A stretch of DNA of 62,374 bases from an uncultured cyanobacterium. GTDB lineage: Bacteria > Cyanobacteriota > Cyanobacteriia > PCC-6307 > Cyanobiaceae. Shown one piece after another: positions 43,951 through 53,395 of this stretch. Position 1 is the first letter of the stretch; every line of letters begins with the position of its first letter. The position numbers and the translations under genes are program-made. Below the pieces are notes generated by a model, which was not told where the DNA came from, searched no databases, and saw nothing but the letters and a program-made list of their open reading frames with translations. The stretch covers positions 1 to 62,374 of the forward strand of contig CAIOCZ010000148.1 of assembly GCA_903856805.1 (NCBI GenBank). Direction: 5' to 3'.

Positions 43951-44742
43951 GTGGTGGCGACTCGGGCCACGGAAGCGCAGTCGGTGACTCGGCTGGAGGG
44001 AGGTTCCCCTTCCGGGGAGCTGGTTAGGCCAGCCAGGTCACAGGCCCGTGAACGGGGTCTTTGTAATGGCATCAGCCCCTGGTTATCCCCGTTGGCGATG
44101 GTGGCCACCCAGGATCTGGTTCTGCCAGCGTTCTTCGGCCGGATCTTGGTTCTAGGCCGGGAGCACCTGCCGGAGGCTGGCCCGGTGTTGCTGGCTCCCA
44201 CCCATCGCGCCCGCTGGGATGCGCTCCTGCTTCCCTTGGCCGCTGGCGTGCGGGTCACGGGCCGCCATTGCCGCTTCATGGTCACCCTCGATGAGATGCA
44301 GGGCCTGCAGGGCTGGTTTTTGCATCGGCTGGGCTGTTTCCCTGTCAATCAGGGCAGGCCCTCTCTGGCAAGCCTGCGTTACACGGTGGATCTGCTGGCG
44401 GATGGTCAGCAGTTGGTGGTGTTCCCCGAGGGGCGGATTCAGCGCGAGGACAGTCCGTTAACGCTGCAGCCGGGGCTGGCACGGTTGGCCCTGCTGGCGG
44501 CCAGCCAGGGGGTGAGGGTGCCGGTGATTCCGGTGGGAATTGCCTATGGGCAGCCCCGTCCCCAACCCGGTGCATCAGCGGCAGTCTGCTTTTTCCCACC
44601 TTTGCATCCGGAGCCCTCCGTTGGCGTCCGTGAGGCGGCGACGGTCTTCACCGCTGCCCTGGCCGTGGCGATGGCGGAGGCGGAGGCGGAGGCCCGGAGG
44701 GTTCTGGGCCGGCCCATGGCGGGACCAACTTGTGATCCCTAG
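43951..44742 (+). CDS. plsC: 1-acyl-sn-glycerol-3-phosphate acyltransferase (PlsC family)
   Basis: 263 residues, GTG start with a strong GGAGGG about 10 bases upstream. Acyltransferase blocks: [15 protein letters not shown] (HX4D, with His and Asp present), [27 protein letters not shown] (EGR), [13 protein letters not shown]. Makes phosphatidate, the substrate of CdsA at 6196-7086. The C-terminus is Ala/Glu-rich. It converges with rfbD, only 2 bases between the stops. Confidence 0.88.
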   Translation: MVATRATEAQSVTRLEGGSPSGELVRPARSQARERGLCNGISPWLSPLAMVATQDLVLPAFFGRILVLGREHLPEAGPVLLAPTHRARWDALLLPLAAGVRVTGRHCRFMVTLDEMQGLQGWFLHRLGCFPVNQGRPSLASLRYTVDLLADGQQLVVFPEGRIQREDSPLTLQPGLARLALLAASQGVRVPVIPVGIAYGQPRPQPGASAAVCFFPPLHPEPSVGVREAATVFTAALAVAMAEAEAEARRVLGRPMAGPTCDP

Positions 44743-44744
44743 GG

Positions 44745-45647
44745 CTAGTTGTTCTGGGCTTTTTTGATGGTTTCCAGGGTTTGGATCAGGGATTTCTGCC
44801 AATGAATTGGCTGGAGTCCAAGTTCCGCGGATGACGAGCGTGTTTCCAGGAGGGAGTACGAAGGTCGTTGGGCTGGGGTTGGATAGTCCTTGGTGCCAAT
44901 GGGTTGAACGTCTGCGGATTGTTGGAGCAAGCCATGCTCCACCCCCAGCTCTCCGATCGCCACGGCAAAGTCGTACCAGCTGGCGGCGCCGGCATCGCTC
45001 CAGTGCAGCGTTCCCCCGACGCCATGGTGGATAGTGGACCAGCAGGCCGCGGCCAAGGAGTGGGTGGCGGTCGGACAACCGATCTGATCCGCGACCACCT
45101 GGAGGGGTTCCTGGGCGGCAGCCTTGCGTTGATGAAGCCGCAGCATCGTCAGGCAGAAATTACGCCCGACGGGTCCATACACCCAGCTGGTGCGGAGGAC
45201 GCAGCAGCGGTCGCTGGGCAGGGCCTGGCGAGCCCGCCGTTCCCCCTCGGCCTTGGTGGCGCCATAGACCCCAAGGGGGGCGACCGGCTGCTCAGGCCGG
45301 TAGGGGCTGCCTTGGGTCCCGTTGAACACGAAATCGGTGCTCACCTGCAATAACCGTCCTCCGGTCTCGCTGAGGGCTTGGGCGAAGGCCGCCGGCGCCC
45401 CCGCATTCACGGCCATGGCCAAGTCCGGTTCGCTTTCAGCGTTGTCTACCGCCGTGTAGGCACCTCCATTCAGCACCCAATCCGGACGCAACTGCAACAC
45501 CGCCTCACGGCAGGCGTCCGCATCAGCAAGATCTAATTGTTGCCGCCCGCAAAGGATGGCTTCAATGCCCTCGGGAACGGAAGCCGCCAGGGCTTGTCCC
45601 AGTTGTCCTTGGGCTCCGGTGATCAGAACACGTTGGGATGCGCTCAT
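44745..45647 (-). CDS. rfbD: dTDP-4-dehydrorhamnose reductase
   Basis: 300 residues; last step of dTDP-L-rhamnose synthesis (NADPH reduction of the 4-keto group). Rossmann motif VLITGAQGQLGQALAAS, STDFVFNGTQGSPYRPEQPV, GVYGATKAEGERRAR (YxxxK), RTSWVYGPVGRNFCLTMLRL. Its start overlaps the rfbC stop by 4 bases (ATGA). Its rhamnose product would feed O-antigen or wall polysaccharide assembly. Confidence 0.95.
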   Translation of the reverse strand: MSASQRVLITGAQGQLGQALAASVPEGIEAILCGRQQLDLADADACREAVLQLRPDWVLNGGAYTAVDNAESEPDLAMAVNAGAPAAFAQALSETGGRLLQVSTDFVFNGTQGSPYRPEQPVAPLGVYGATKAEGERRARQALPSDRCCVLRTSWVYGPVGRNFCLTMLRLHQRKAAAQEPLQVVADQIGCPTATHSLAAACWSTIHHGVGGTLHWSDAGAASWYDFAVAIGELGVEHGLLQQSADVQPIGTKDYPTPAQRPSYSLLETRSSSAELGLQPIHWQKSLIQTLETIKKAQNN

Positions 45648-46228
45648 GCGAAGAGATCTCCTTGTTTCCTTGCTTCGTTCAGGCCGGGGGCTGCGGCATC
45701 CTTATCGGCCAGTAACGCAGCGGCGCCCTCCAGTTGATCGAGGGGCCATTCGATGGCCAGTTCGGGATCATCCCAGCGCAGGGAGCGTTCGCAGGATTTA
45801 CTCCAGAAACCACTGGCTTTGTACAGCACATCAGCCGATTCGCTCAGGGTGAGAAAACCATGGGCGAAGCCCACGGGGATCCAGAGCTGGCGGTGGTTAT
45901 CACCGTTGAGAATGGCGCCAACCCATTGACCAAAAGTGGCGGATCCTTGCCGCAGATCAACGGCCACATCGAAGATCTCTCCGACTGGGCAGCGGACTAG
46001 TTTTCCCTGGGGTTCTGGTTCTAGTTGATAGTGCAGTCCGCGCAGCACGCCCCGACTTGATCGGGAGTGATTATCCTGGAAAAATACTGGAGCTTGTTTA
46101 ATGGGCAGGCCCAAGGCTTCAGCGAAGCTGCGTTGGTTCCAGCTTTCAAAGAAGTGACCCCGGGGATCGGCAAACACCCTGGGGGTTAGCAGTAAAGGAC
46201 CCTCAATGGGGAAACGGTCAACTTGCAC
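45644..46228 (-). CDS. rfbC: dTDP-4-dehydrorhamnose 3,5-epimerase
   Basis: 194 residues, GTG start. Cupin-fold epimerase: PRVFADPRGHFFESWNQRSF, QDNHSRSSRGVLRGLHYQLE (catalytic His in GLHYQ), VGEIFDVAVDLRQGSATFGQ, LWIPVGFAHGFLTLSESADV and the YKASGFWSKSCERSLRWDDP tail. It is located between rfbA and rfbD; rfbA ends 10 bases upstream. No rfbB (4,6-dehydratase) is in the window. Confidence 0.95.
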   Translation of the reverse strand: MQVDRFPIEGPLLLTPRVFADPRGHFFESWNQRSFAEALGLPIKQAPVFFQDNHSRSSRGVLRGLHYQLEPEPQGKLVRCPVGEIFDVAVDLRQGSATFGQWVGAILNGDNHRQLWIPVGFAHGFLTLSESADVLYKASGFWSKSCERSLRWDDPELAIEWPLDQLEGAAALLADKDAAAPGLNEARKQGDLFA

Positions 46229-46238
46229 GGCTCAGTTG

Positions 46239-47201
46239 TTAAGGGTGGAGATGGCCTGGGCGGGGGGAGCTGGCGACAGCCTGGGCCCCTTCATGAAGCA
46301 GCTGAAGAAGATAGGCGCCATAGCCGCTCTTCTTGAGCGGTTGGGCCAGCTTCTCCAGTCGGGCATCGTCGATCCAACCCTGTCTCCAGGCCACCTCTTC
46401 GGGGCAGGCCACTTTCAGACCCTGACGATGCTCAAGAGTGCGAATGTAGCTGGCGGCCTCATGGAGGGAATCGGGGGTGCCGGTATCGAGCCAGGCCATG
46501 CCCCGGCCCATCAGCTCCACCCGCAGTAGGCCTTCATCCAGATAGAGCTGATTGAGATCCGTGATCTCGAGTTCACCCCGTTCGGAGGGGCTTACTTGTT
46601 TAGCCCGCTCCACCACGGTGGAGTCGTAGAAGTAAAGCCCCGTGATGGCATAGCGGGATTTGGGGAGGGGTGGTTTTTCCTCGATGCTCAACACCTGGCC
46701 CTGGGCGTCGAATTCCACCACGCCATAACGCTCCGGATCACTCACCGGATAGGCAAACACCGTGGCGCCCTGCTCCCGTGCATGGCTGGCGAGCAGTTGG
46801 GGCACGAGGTCATGGCCATGGAACAGGTTGTCCCCAAGCACGAGGGCGGCGGGGTTGTCGGCCAGGAAATCAGCACCGATCAGAAAGGCTTGGGCCAGGC
46901 CATCGGGGCTGGGTTGGATCGCGTATTCAATGGACATGCCCCAGGCGCTGCCATCGCCGAGCAACCGTTGAAAGGCGGATTGATCATTGGGGGTGGTGAT
47001 GATCAGGACCTCGCGAATCCCTGAAAGCATCAAGGTGCAAAGGGGGTAGTAGATCATCGGTTTGTCATAAACCGGCATCAGCTGCTTGCTGACGGCTGCC
47101 GTCAACGGGGCCAAGCGGGTGCCGCTCCCACCGGCGAGGATTAACCCCTTCCGTCCATGACCGCCAGGATCGATCTCGGAAGAATTCAAGGTTAGATTCA
47201 C
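46239..47201 (-). CDS. rfbA: Glucose-1-phosphate thymidylyltransferase
   Basis: 320 residues, GTG start at 47201. First step of dTDP-sugar synthesis. Nucleotidyltransferase signature [88 protein letters not shown] and [20 protein letters not shown]. It lies 75 bases downstream of polA in the same direction, so the rfb transcript may start in that gap or read through from polA. Confidence 0.96.
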   Translation of the reverse strand: MNLTLNSSEIDPGGHGRKGLILAGGSGTRLAPLTAAVSKQLMPVYDKPMIYYPLCTLMLSGIREVLIITTPNDQSAFQRLLGDGSAWGMSIEYAIQPSPDGLAQAFLIGADFLADNPAALVLGDNLFHGHDLVPQLLASHAREQGATVFAYPVSDPERYGVVEFDAQGQVLSIEEKPPLPKSRYAITGLYFYDSTVVERAKQVSPSERGELEITDLNQLYLDEGLLRVELMGRGMAWLDTGTPDSLHEAASYIRTLEHRQGLKVACPEEVAWRQGWIDDARLEKLAQPLKKSGYGAYLLQLLHEGAQAVASSPRPGHLHP

Positions 47202-47276
47202 AGGTGGTGATGTGTGTGTAAGGAGTTTCCCACAACTTGCATCGCTCTGCGCTGGTGCCGTGGTCGCCTTGCTGGT

Positions 47277-50216
47277 TCATTTCGCCTCCATCCAGTTGGC
47301 CCCGCTGCCTGTTTCGACTCGCAGGGGCACCGACAGCGGCAGGGCCTGTTCCATGGTGGAGCGGGTCAGGGCGCAGACCGTCTCCAGGGCCTCCGGCGCC
47401 GCCTCCAACACCAGCTCATCGTGGACCTGGAGCAACAACCGGGCCGGTAGGTGCTCCTTGATCAGGACCCGGTGCAGTTCCACCATGGCCAGCTTGATGA
47501 TGTCCGCACTAGAGCCCTGGATGGGGGCGTTGGCCGCCGCCCTCAATTGCTGGGCCTCCTGGCCGGCTCGCCGCGCCACCTCCAGGTCGATTGCTAGGGG
47601 ATCCTTGCCCAACAGCCTTCCCAGGCCAGCCGGATCAAAGGGGAAGGGTCGCCGTCGCCCGAGGATCGTCTCCACGTAGCCGCGGCTGAGGGCCAGGCGT
47701 TCCTGGAGTTCCAGGAAGGCGAACACCTTCGGATAGCGCTGCTTGTATCGGCTCAGAAAGTCCTTCGCTTGAGCTTGGCTGACGCCGGTTTCACGGGCGA
47801 AGCGCTGGGCGCCCATCCCGTAGATCACCCCGAAGTTGATCGTTTTGCCCAGGCGGCGCTCCTCGGAGGTCACCTCCTCCTTGTCCAGGAGCAGTCGGGC
47901 CGTCAGGGCGTGGACGTCGTCGTTGTGGCGGTAGGCCTCCACCAGCACCTCCTCCCCGGAGAGATGGGCCAGGATGCGCAACTCGATCTGGGAGTAGTCG
48001 GCGCTGATCAGCTGCCAGCCCTCCTGGGGCAGAAAGGCCTTGCGGATCCGTCGCGAGAACGTCGTGCGCACGGGGATGTTCTGCAGGTTGGGGTTGCTGC
48101 TGCTCAGCCGCCCCGTGGCGGTCACAGCCTGGTTGAAATCGGTGTGGACCCGACCGGTCTCCGGCTCCACCAGGGCCGGAAGCGCCTCCACGTAGGTGCT
48201 GCGCAACTTGCTCAGGGTGCGGTGCTCCAACACCAGCGCCACCACCGGGTGATCGCCCTCCAGCTTCTCCAGCACCGCCGCGTCTGTACTCCAACCGGTT
48301 TTGGTTTTGCGGGATTTTTTCCGGTCCAGCCCCAGGGTTTCGAACAGCAGATCCCCCAGTTGCTTGGGCGACGCCAGGTTGAAGTCGACGCCAGCGCTGA
48401 GGCGGGCCTTGCCCTCCAGCTGCTGGAGGGTTTCCGCCAGTTCGGCGGAGAGTTCCGCCAGGTAGGCCGTGTCGATGCGGATGCCGGTGGCCTCCATGGC
48501 CGCCAGCACGGGTTCGAGCGGCAGTTCCACCTGGCTGAGCAGCTGGGGCAGGGCCGGTCCCAGCCGTGCCAGCTCGGTCTGCAGCAGCCCCGTTAGCCGC
48601 CAGGTGAGATGGACATCCATGCCGCAATAAAGTGCCGCCGTTTCGATCGGCACGGCGGCGAAGGTGGCGCCCTTCGGCACCAGGGCGCTGAAGCTGGTGG
48701 GGGTGAATCCGAACTGCCGTTCGGCCATCGCCTCCAGGCCATGTTTGGCGTTGGCATCCCGCAGGTAATCCGCCAGCAGGGTGTCCATCACCACGCCATG
48801 GAGCTCCAGTCCGTGGCGCAGCAGAATCAGGCGGTCGTACTTGGCGTTCTGCAGGGTCTTGGGATGGTCGGCGCTGGCCAGCCAGGGGGCCAGCGCCTCC
48901 AGGACCTCAGCGAGGGGGAGTTGGGGAGGGGCCGGCGGCGGTTCACTGAGCAGATCGGCCGCCATCGCGGGGTGATGGCCGATCGGGATGTAGGCCAGCT
49001 CCGCGAGCCCGGCGCCCCAGCAGAGGCCCACCCCCACCAGTTCGGCGCGAAACGGGTTGAGGTCGGTGGTTTCGGTGTCGAGAGCCACGGGGGCGGCCCC
49101 ATCGCGGCAGGCGCGCAGCCGTTCCATCAGGACGTCCAGCTGGGCCCGCTCCGTGATCAGCTCGGGCATCAGGGCCGGGAGGGGGGGAGCGGTGGGCGGA
49201 TCCACTTCCAGCGCCAAGGGGGGGGGCGCCAAGGACGTTGACGCCGCCTGGCTGGCCGCTACCGCGTTGCTCCCCGGCCGGGGGGGCGGCGGTTCTGTGG
49301 AAAACAGGCGCGCGAAGCCATCCACCTGGCGCACCAGGCTGAACAGTTCCAGGCTGGTCAGTTCGTGGGCGAGCTGCTCGACACGAACGGCCCCCAGGGC
49401 CAGGCGGGGCTCCTCGGGGAGGGGCACATCCACAAGAATTCGTGCCAGCTTCCGGGAGAGATAGGCGTTGTCGCGGCCGGTTTCGAGCTTGGTCCGCAGG
49501 GCAGCCTTGAGCTGATCCAGGCCCGCGTAGACGCCGTCCAGGTCGCCATGGGCCTGCAGCAGGGTGATCGCTGTTTTCGGCCCGACGCCTTTGACGCCAG
49601 GAATGTTGTCCGAGCTGTCGCCGGTGAGCGCCTTGAGATCCACCACGTCCTCGGGCGGCACCCCCAATTTGGCGATCACGCCCTCGCGGCGGATTTCGCT
49701 GGGCCCACTGTTGCGGGCGTAGGGCCCGCCGCCCATGTAGAGCACCGCGATGTCGCGCTCGTCGTCCACCAACTGAAACAGATCCCGATCGCCGGAGAGG
49801 ATGCGCACTCGCCAACCGGTCGATGCGGCCTGGTCGGCCAGGGTTCCCAGCACATCGTCGGCTTCGTAACCCGGGGCCATGCAGAGGGACAGATCCAGGC
49901 CCTCGCGCAGGATCCGCTGGAGGTTGGCCAGGTCGGCAAAGAAGTGTTCAGGGGCCTCGTCGCGATGGGCCTTGTAATTGCTGTCCTCGAGGTGGCGAAA
50001 GGTGGGCTCGGCGGTGTCAAAGGCAATCACCACCCCCTGGGGGTTGAGCCCCTTGCCGTGGTCCAGCAACGCCTTGAGGAACCCGTAGGTCACGCTGGTG
50101 GGAACGCCCTCCTTGGTGCTCAGGCCCCCTTCCCCGCCTTTGGAGAAGGCATAAAAGCTACGGAAGGCCAGGGAGTGGCCGTCCACCAGAAGCAGCAGGG
50201 GTTTGTCGTGTGCCAT
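47277..50216 (-). CDS. polA: DNA polymerase I
   Basis: About 979 residues from ATG 50216 (GTG 50222 is two codons earlier). 5'-3' exonuclease domain first (PLLLLVDGHSLAFRSFYAFS, LTGDSSDNIPGVKGVGPKTA). The central 3'-5' exonuclease-like domain keeps ALDTETTDLNPF and DVHLTWRL, so proofreading residues look at least partly present. The polymerase domain has RLSSSNPNLQNIPVRT, motif A LISADYSQIELRILAHLSGE, motif B RRLGKTINFGVIYGMGAQRF and motif C LLQVHDELVLEA. An Ala/Pro-rich linker separates the first two domains. Confidence 0.97.
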   Translation of the reverse strand: MAHDKPLLLLVDGHSLAFRSFYAFSKGGEGGLSTKEGVPTSVTYGFLKALLDHGKGLNPQGVVIAFDTAEPTFRHLEDSNYKAHRDEAPEHFFADLANLQRILREGLDLSLCMAPGYEADDVLGTLADQAASTGWRVRILSGDRDLFQLVDDERDIAVLYMGGGPYARNSGPSEIRREGVIAKLGVPPEDVVDLKALTGDSSDNIPGVKGVGPKTAITLLQAHGDLDGVYAGLDQLKAALRTKLETGRDNAYLSRKLARILVDVPLPEEPRLALGAVRVEQLAHELTSLELFSLVRQVDGFARLFSTEPPPPRPGSNAVAASQAASTSLAPPPLALEVDPPTAPPLPALMPELITERAQLDVLMERLRACRDGAAPVALDTETTDLNPFRAELVGVGLCWGAGLAELAYIPIGHHPAMAADLLSEPPPAPPQLPLAEVLEALAPWLASADHPKTLQNAKYDRLILLRHGLELHGVVMDTLLADYLRDANAKHGLEAMAERQFGFTPTSFSALVPKGATFAAVPIETAALYCGMDVHLTWRLTGLLQTELARLGPALPQLLSQVELPLEPVLAAMEATGIRIDTAYLAELSAELAETLQQLEGKARLSAGVDFNLASPKQLGDLLFETLGLDRKKSRKTKTGWSTDAAVLEKLEGDHPVVALVLEHRTLSKLRSTYVEALPALVEPETGRVHTDFNQAVTATGRLSSSNPNLQNIPVRTTFSRRIRKAFLPQEGWQLISADYSQIELRILAHLSGEEVLVEAYRHNDDVHALTARLLLDKEEVTSEERRLGKTINFGVIYGMGAQRFARETGVSQAQAKDFLSRYKQRYPKVFAFLELQERLALSRGYVETILGRRRPFPFDPAGLGRLLGKDPLAIDLEVARRAGQEAQQLRAAANAPIQGSSADIIKLAMVELHRVLIKEHLPARLLLQVHDELVLEAAPEALETVCALTRSTMEQALPLSVPLRVETGSGANWMEAK

Positions 50217-50364
50217 GGCCACCAGCCGCTCTCACCCATCCGATCGCCACAGCCTGCCAGAGCCAGATCGTCGGGCGGATTTGGATCCGGTCCCGAACCC
50301 GGGTCGGTGTTGGCAGCCGTTCCATGCGCCATCGTGGGCCGAGCGATCCGTCCCCTAGCTCCCC

Positions 50365-50619
50365 ATGCCCCGCGTTCCCCGTCGCTATGCCATTCATCTG
50401 ATGTTGAGCGGCGGTCAGCTGCAGATGGTGCACTTCGCCAATCTCAACGACTTTCAGACCTGGTACGGCAGTGTGCTCACGACTGCGGCCCCTGAAGCTT
50501 TCGTGAATGTACCGATCAACGACATGGATTCGGAATATCTGGTGGTCCGGGCCGGTAGCGTGATTGGCCTGCGGATTGAACCTGAATATGCCAGCGGTGA
50601 GATGGATTTTGATGACTGA
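50365..50619 (+). CDS. Small conserved cyanobacterial protein
   Basis: 84 residues, predicted alpha/beta, acidic at the C-terminus (PEYASGEMDFDD). Key stretches: RRYAIHLMLSGGQLQMVHFA, DFQTWYGSVL and VNVPINDMDSEYLVVRAG. No transmembrane segment. I do not recognise a named domain; similar short proteins occur in other picocyanobacteria. It starts divergently from polA across 148 bases, which must contain both promoters. Confidence 0.7.
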   Translation: MPRVPRRYAIHLMLSGGQLQMVHFANLNDFQTWYGSVLTTAAPEAFVNVPINDMDSEYLVVRAGSVIGLRIEPEYASGEMDFDD

Positions 50620-50680
50620 CGTGAGGCTGGGCTGGCCGCTGGGTCGGATGCCGGACTGGGCTGGCTTGGGCAGGGATCGA

Positions 50681-52126
50681 TCAGAGGCTGGCGCTGATCC
50701 GTGCTTGGTCGGCGCCGATGGCATGGAGTAATTGCCAGGTGGTGATCAGGTCCGGGCCCTGCAGGCTTCCCAGCAGGGCGGCCCGCAGGCTTTTCATCAC
50801 CACCCCCTTCTTGACACCCGCCGTCTCGGCGGCCTGATCCAGCAGGGTGGCTGCCGCTTCGGGGCTGAGATCCCCTTCCGGCAGGTTGGGCAGCAGGGCC
50901 CGGAGGGCGGCTTGCGCCCCTTCATTCCCCAGCTGGGCGCTGGCCTGGGGATCGGTGGTTGGGAGGGTGAAGAAGGGCATGGCCTGCTCGATCCCATCCG
51001 CCAGCAGGGTGAGCGACGGGCCCAGCAGGGCACACAGTTGTTCCTGCCAGGAAGGATCGGCCGTGGGGCCGGCCGTGGCCCAGCCGCGGGCCTGCCAGAG
51101 CGGCAGCAACTGTTCCCGCAGGTTTGAGGGTGCCAGGGCGTGGAGCACTTGGCCGTTGATCCAATTCAACTTGTCCCAGTCGAAGCGGGCCCCAGCGCGG
51201 TTGACGCGATCGAAATCAAAGACGGAGGCGGCTTCCTCCAGGCTGAACCGTTCCCCCATGCCCTCCGGAGGAGACCAGCCCAGCAGGGTCATGTAGTTGG
51301 CGAGGGCGTCGGGGGTGTAGCCCATGGCTTGGAACTCACTCACGGAGGTCACACCATCGCGCTTAGAGAGCTTGCGACCCTCCTGGTTCAGGATCAGCGG
51401 GGTGTGGGCGAACACCGGCAGGGGCAGCTCCAGGGCGTCGGCCAGGAGTAATTGCTTGGCGGTGTTGGCGATGTGGTCTTCGCCGCGAATGACATGGCTG
51501 ATGCCCATGGCGGCGTCATCCACCACCACCACCAGGTTGTAGAGGGGGTCGCCGATCTGATCGGCGGGAGCCCGGCGGGCGATCACCATGTCGCCACCGA
51601 GGTCGGCACCGGCCCAGCTCATGCTGCCGCGGACCAGGTCGTGCCACTGGATCGTGGCCTCGTCATCGATCCGGAAGCGGATCACCGCCTGGCGCCCTTC
51701 ATCGATCAAGGCCCGCTCCTGATCGGGGCTGAGATTGCGGTGGCGGTTGTCGTAGCGGGGGGCTTTGCTGGCGGCCTGTTGCTGGTCGCGCATGGCGGTC
51801 AGCTCCGCTTCACTCGCGTAGCAGCGATAGGCGTGGCCGCTGGCGAGCAGGCGGGCGATCGCTGCACGATGGGCCTCGATCCGCTCGCTCTGGATCATCG
51901 GTTCCCCATCCCAGTGGAGGCCGAGCCACTGCAGGCCTTCGAGAATATTGGTGGTGAATTCGGGTTTGGAGCGTTCCTTGTCCGTGTCTTCGATACGCAG
52001 CAGGAACTTTCCGCCATGGCGGCGGGCAAAGAGCCAGTTGAACACCGCTGTTCTGGCGGTGCCGATATGGAGCGTGCCGGTGGGGCTGGGTGCCAGACGC
52101 ACCCGAACCGGTACGGTGATGGTCAC
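50681..52126 (-). CDS. gltX: Glutamyl-tRNA synthetase
   Basis: 481 residues, class I. GTG 52126 is chosen because AGGAG lies nine bases before it; the TTG at 52135 has no room for a ribosome site. HIGH-type motif [25 protein letters not shown]-type [13 protein letters not shown] (~residue 252). [10 protein letters not shown] and [16 protein letters not shown] are also typical. In cyanobacteria the enzyme is usually non-discriminating (charges tRNA-Glu and tRNA-Gln), and Glu-tRNA also starts tetrapyrrole synthesis. tRNA-Asp lies 26 bases upstream. Confidence 0.97.
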   Translation of the reverse strand: MTITVPVRVRLAPSPTGTLHIGTARTAVFNWLFARRHGGKFLLRIEDTDKERSKPEFTTNILEGLQWLGLHWDGEPMIQSERIEAHRAAIARLLASGHAYRCYASEAELTAMRDQQQAASKAPRYDNRHRNLSPDQERALIDEGRQAVIRFRIDDEATIQWHDLVRGSMSWAGADLGGDMVIARRAPADQIGDPLYNLVVVVDDAAMGISHVIRGEDHIANTAKQLLLADALELPLPVFAHTPLILNQEGRKLSKRDGVTSVSEFQAMGYTPDALANYMTLLGWSPPEGMGERFSLEEAASVFDFDRVNRAGARFDWDKLNWINGQVLHALAPSNLREQLLPLWQARGWATAGPTADPSWQEQLCALLGPSLTLLADGIEQAMPFFTLPTTDPQASAQLGNEGAQAALRALLPNLPEGDLSPEAAATLLDQAAETAGVKKGVVMKSLRAALLGSLQGPDLITTWQLLHAIGADQARISASL

Positions 52127-52151
52127 GCTTCCCAACTCCTGAAGTGATGAA

Positions 52152-52225
52152 CGGGACTGACGGGGCTCGAACCCGCAACTTCCGCCGTGACAGGGCGGTG
52201 CTCTAACCGATTGAACTACAGTCCC
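52152..52225 (-). tRNA. tRNA-Asp (GTC)
   Basis: 74 bases forming a full cloverleaf: acceptor GGGACTG/CAGTCCC, D-loop AGTTCAATCGGTTAGAGC, anticodon loop CTGTCAC with anticodon GTC, and T-loop GGTTCGAGCC. The 3' CCA is not encoded. The neighbouring gltX and rplS arrangement is typical of picocyanobacteria. Confidence 0.95.
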
Positions 52226-52416
52226 AGGCTGATATCAAAAGCATCGAGAACCCGAGGGTCCATGCCTTCGACGGCCGTGTCACCGTTACGGCGACTAAGC
52301 AAGTATCTATCGTCACCCGTCCCTCCGTCAATGTCCCAGCCCTGGAGGGCCGAGCGGATCGTTGCTCAAGGCTGGGCTGGCTCCTTTCCCCATGGAGTGC
52401 GGAAGGGGGGATGGGC

Positions 52417-52458
52417 AAAAAAAAAGCCCCGAAGGGCAGGCTGGAGCCTGAAGGCTCC
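52417..52458 (-). terminator. Rho-independent terminator (two hairpins and a T-run)
   Basis: Read on the minus strand: a first stem GGAGCC-TTCA-GGCTCC (52453-52458 with 52443-52448), then GCCC-TTCG-GGGC (52426-52437), followed by nine T (52417-52425). It ends the transcript of the small protein at 52476-52664 and perhaps of rplS and tRNA-Trp. Confidence 0.85.
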
Positions 52459-52475
52459 GAAGAATTTGGAACGAG

Positions 52476-52664
52476 TCAGGGCCGAAAGCCGGCAGGTTCA
52501 ATCAAGCGAACCTGATTGCCACGGGCGGTAAATTCCCGTCCTTGATCACTTTGAACGACGACTCTGCCGCCGGATTTGACCCGGATCACCCGTGCCCGAA
52601 CCCAGCCAAGGGCGGCGGATTCGAGCACTTTCACCACGTCACCGGGCTGTAGATCCAACTCCAT
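52476..52664 (-). CDS. Small KOW-like beta-barrel protein of unknown function
   Basis: 62 residues from ATG 52664; the open frame continues upstream through tRNA-Trp and is not meaningful there. The sequence MELDLQPGDVVKVLESAALG, VRARVIRVKSGGRVVVQSD and GREFTARGNQVRLIEP has the alternating beta pattern of a small SH3/KOW-type barrel. It sits between two tRNA genes and just before a strong terminator, suggesting co-transcription with tRNA-Trp. Not recognised by name; possibly nucleic-acid binding. Confidence 0.65.
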   Translation of the reverse strand: MELDLQPGDVVKVLESAALGWVRARVIRVKSGGRVVVQSDQGREFTARGNQVRLIEPAGFRP

Positions 52665-52700
52665 GTTCAGGACCACGAAACTGCAAATGGGGACATCGAA

Positions 52701-52773
52701 CGCGCCGTGGAGGACTTGAACCCCCGACATCAGGTTTTGGAGACCTGCGTTCTACCAACTGAACTAACGGCGC
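52701..52773 (-). tRNA. tRNA-Trp (CCA)
   Basis: 73 bases: acceptor GCGCCGT/ACGGCGC, D-arm AGTTCAGTTGGTAGAAC, anticodon loop CTCCAAA with anticodon CCA, and T-loop GGTTCAAGTC, discriminator G. The 3' CCA is not encoded. It lies 71 bases after the rplS stop on the same strand. Confidence 0.95.
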
Positions 52774-52807
52774 AAGGCGATGACCCCAGGGAACCATCAG
52801 CAATTGC

Positions 52808-52834
52808 GGCCAAAGTTTTCAGGAAACTTTGGCC
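52808..52834 (-). other. 11-bp perfect hairpin between rplS and tRNA-Trp
   Basis: Arms ggccaaagttt (52808-52818) and aaactttggcc (52824-52834) with a 5-base loop. There is no T-run after it on the minus strand, so it is more likely an RNA processing or stability element than a simple terminator. Confidence 0.6.
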
Positions 52835-52844
52835 TGCTCGGCCT

Positions 52845-53354
52845 TCAGCGATCGAAGCGCTGCTTCACCCGTGTGGCTTTACCCACACGGTCGCGTAGAT
52901 AGAAGAGCTTCGCCCGACGCACCTTACCGCGTCGTTCGACCTTGACGGAAGCAACCTGGGGGCTGTGCAGCATGAACACACGCTCCACGCCCACACCCTG
53001 GAAAATGCGCCGCACGGTGATGGTTTCGTTCAAACCTCCATGACGTTTGGCAATGACGACTCCCTCATAGGGCTGGACCCGCTCCTTGTTGCCTTCGCGG
53101 ATCCGCACCCCCACGCGCACGGTGTCGCCGACATAAATTTCAGGTAGATCGCTTTTGAGCTGCTCGGCCTCAAAGGCATCGATCAGGGCCCGGGCGCTGA
53201 GTTTGCCGGTGGTGGCTTTCACGCTGGTCGTCGCTGGGCTGTCGTCCACCGCCGTAGCGGTCGTGGTGTCCGCGTTGATCACGCTGGTGTCATTCGTGGT
53301 TTCCGTGGTCTCTGTCGGGGTTTCAGAGGTCCCCGTGGTGTTGTCCGCTGCCAT
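52845..53354 (-). CDS. rplS: 50S ribosomal protein L19 with N-terminal extension
   Basis: 169 residues from ATG 53354. Residues ~51-169 are a standard L19: [59 protein letters not shown] and [20 protein letters not shown]. The first ~50 residues are an extra tail made mostly of Thr, Ser, Asp, Glu and Ala ([20 protein letters not shown] and onward), without any basic cluster. Bacterial L19 is normally ~115-120 residues. Internal starts before the core would give the normal length, so the extension needs confirmation. Confidence 0.95.
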   Translation of the reverse strand: MAADNTTGTSETPTETTETTNDTSVINADTTTATAVDDSPATTSVKATTGKLSARALIDAFEAEQLKSDLPEIYVGDTVRVGVRIREGNKERVQPYEGVVIAKRHGGLNETITVRRIFQGVGVERVFMLHSPQVASVKVERRGKVRRAKLFYLRDRVGKATRVKQRFDR

Positions 53355-53395
53355 CCCAGCTCCGCGTCGCCTGGCCAAACAGCCAGTGTACCGGC

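Noticed and set aside
52665-52730. Extension of the 62-residue protein upstream
   Set aside because: The extra codons come from the 3' half of tRNA-Trp.
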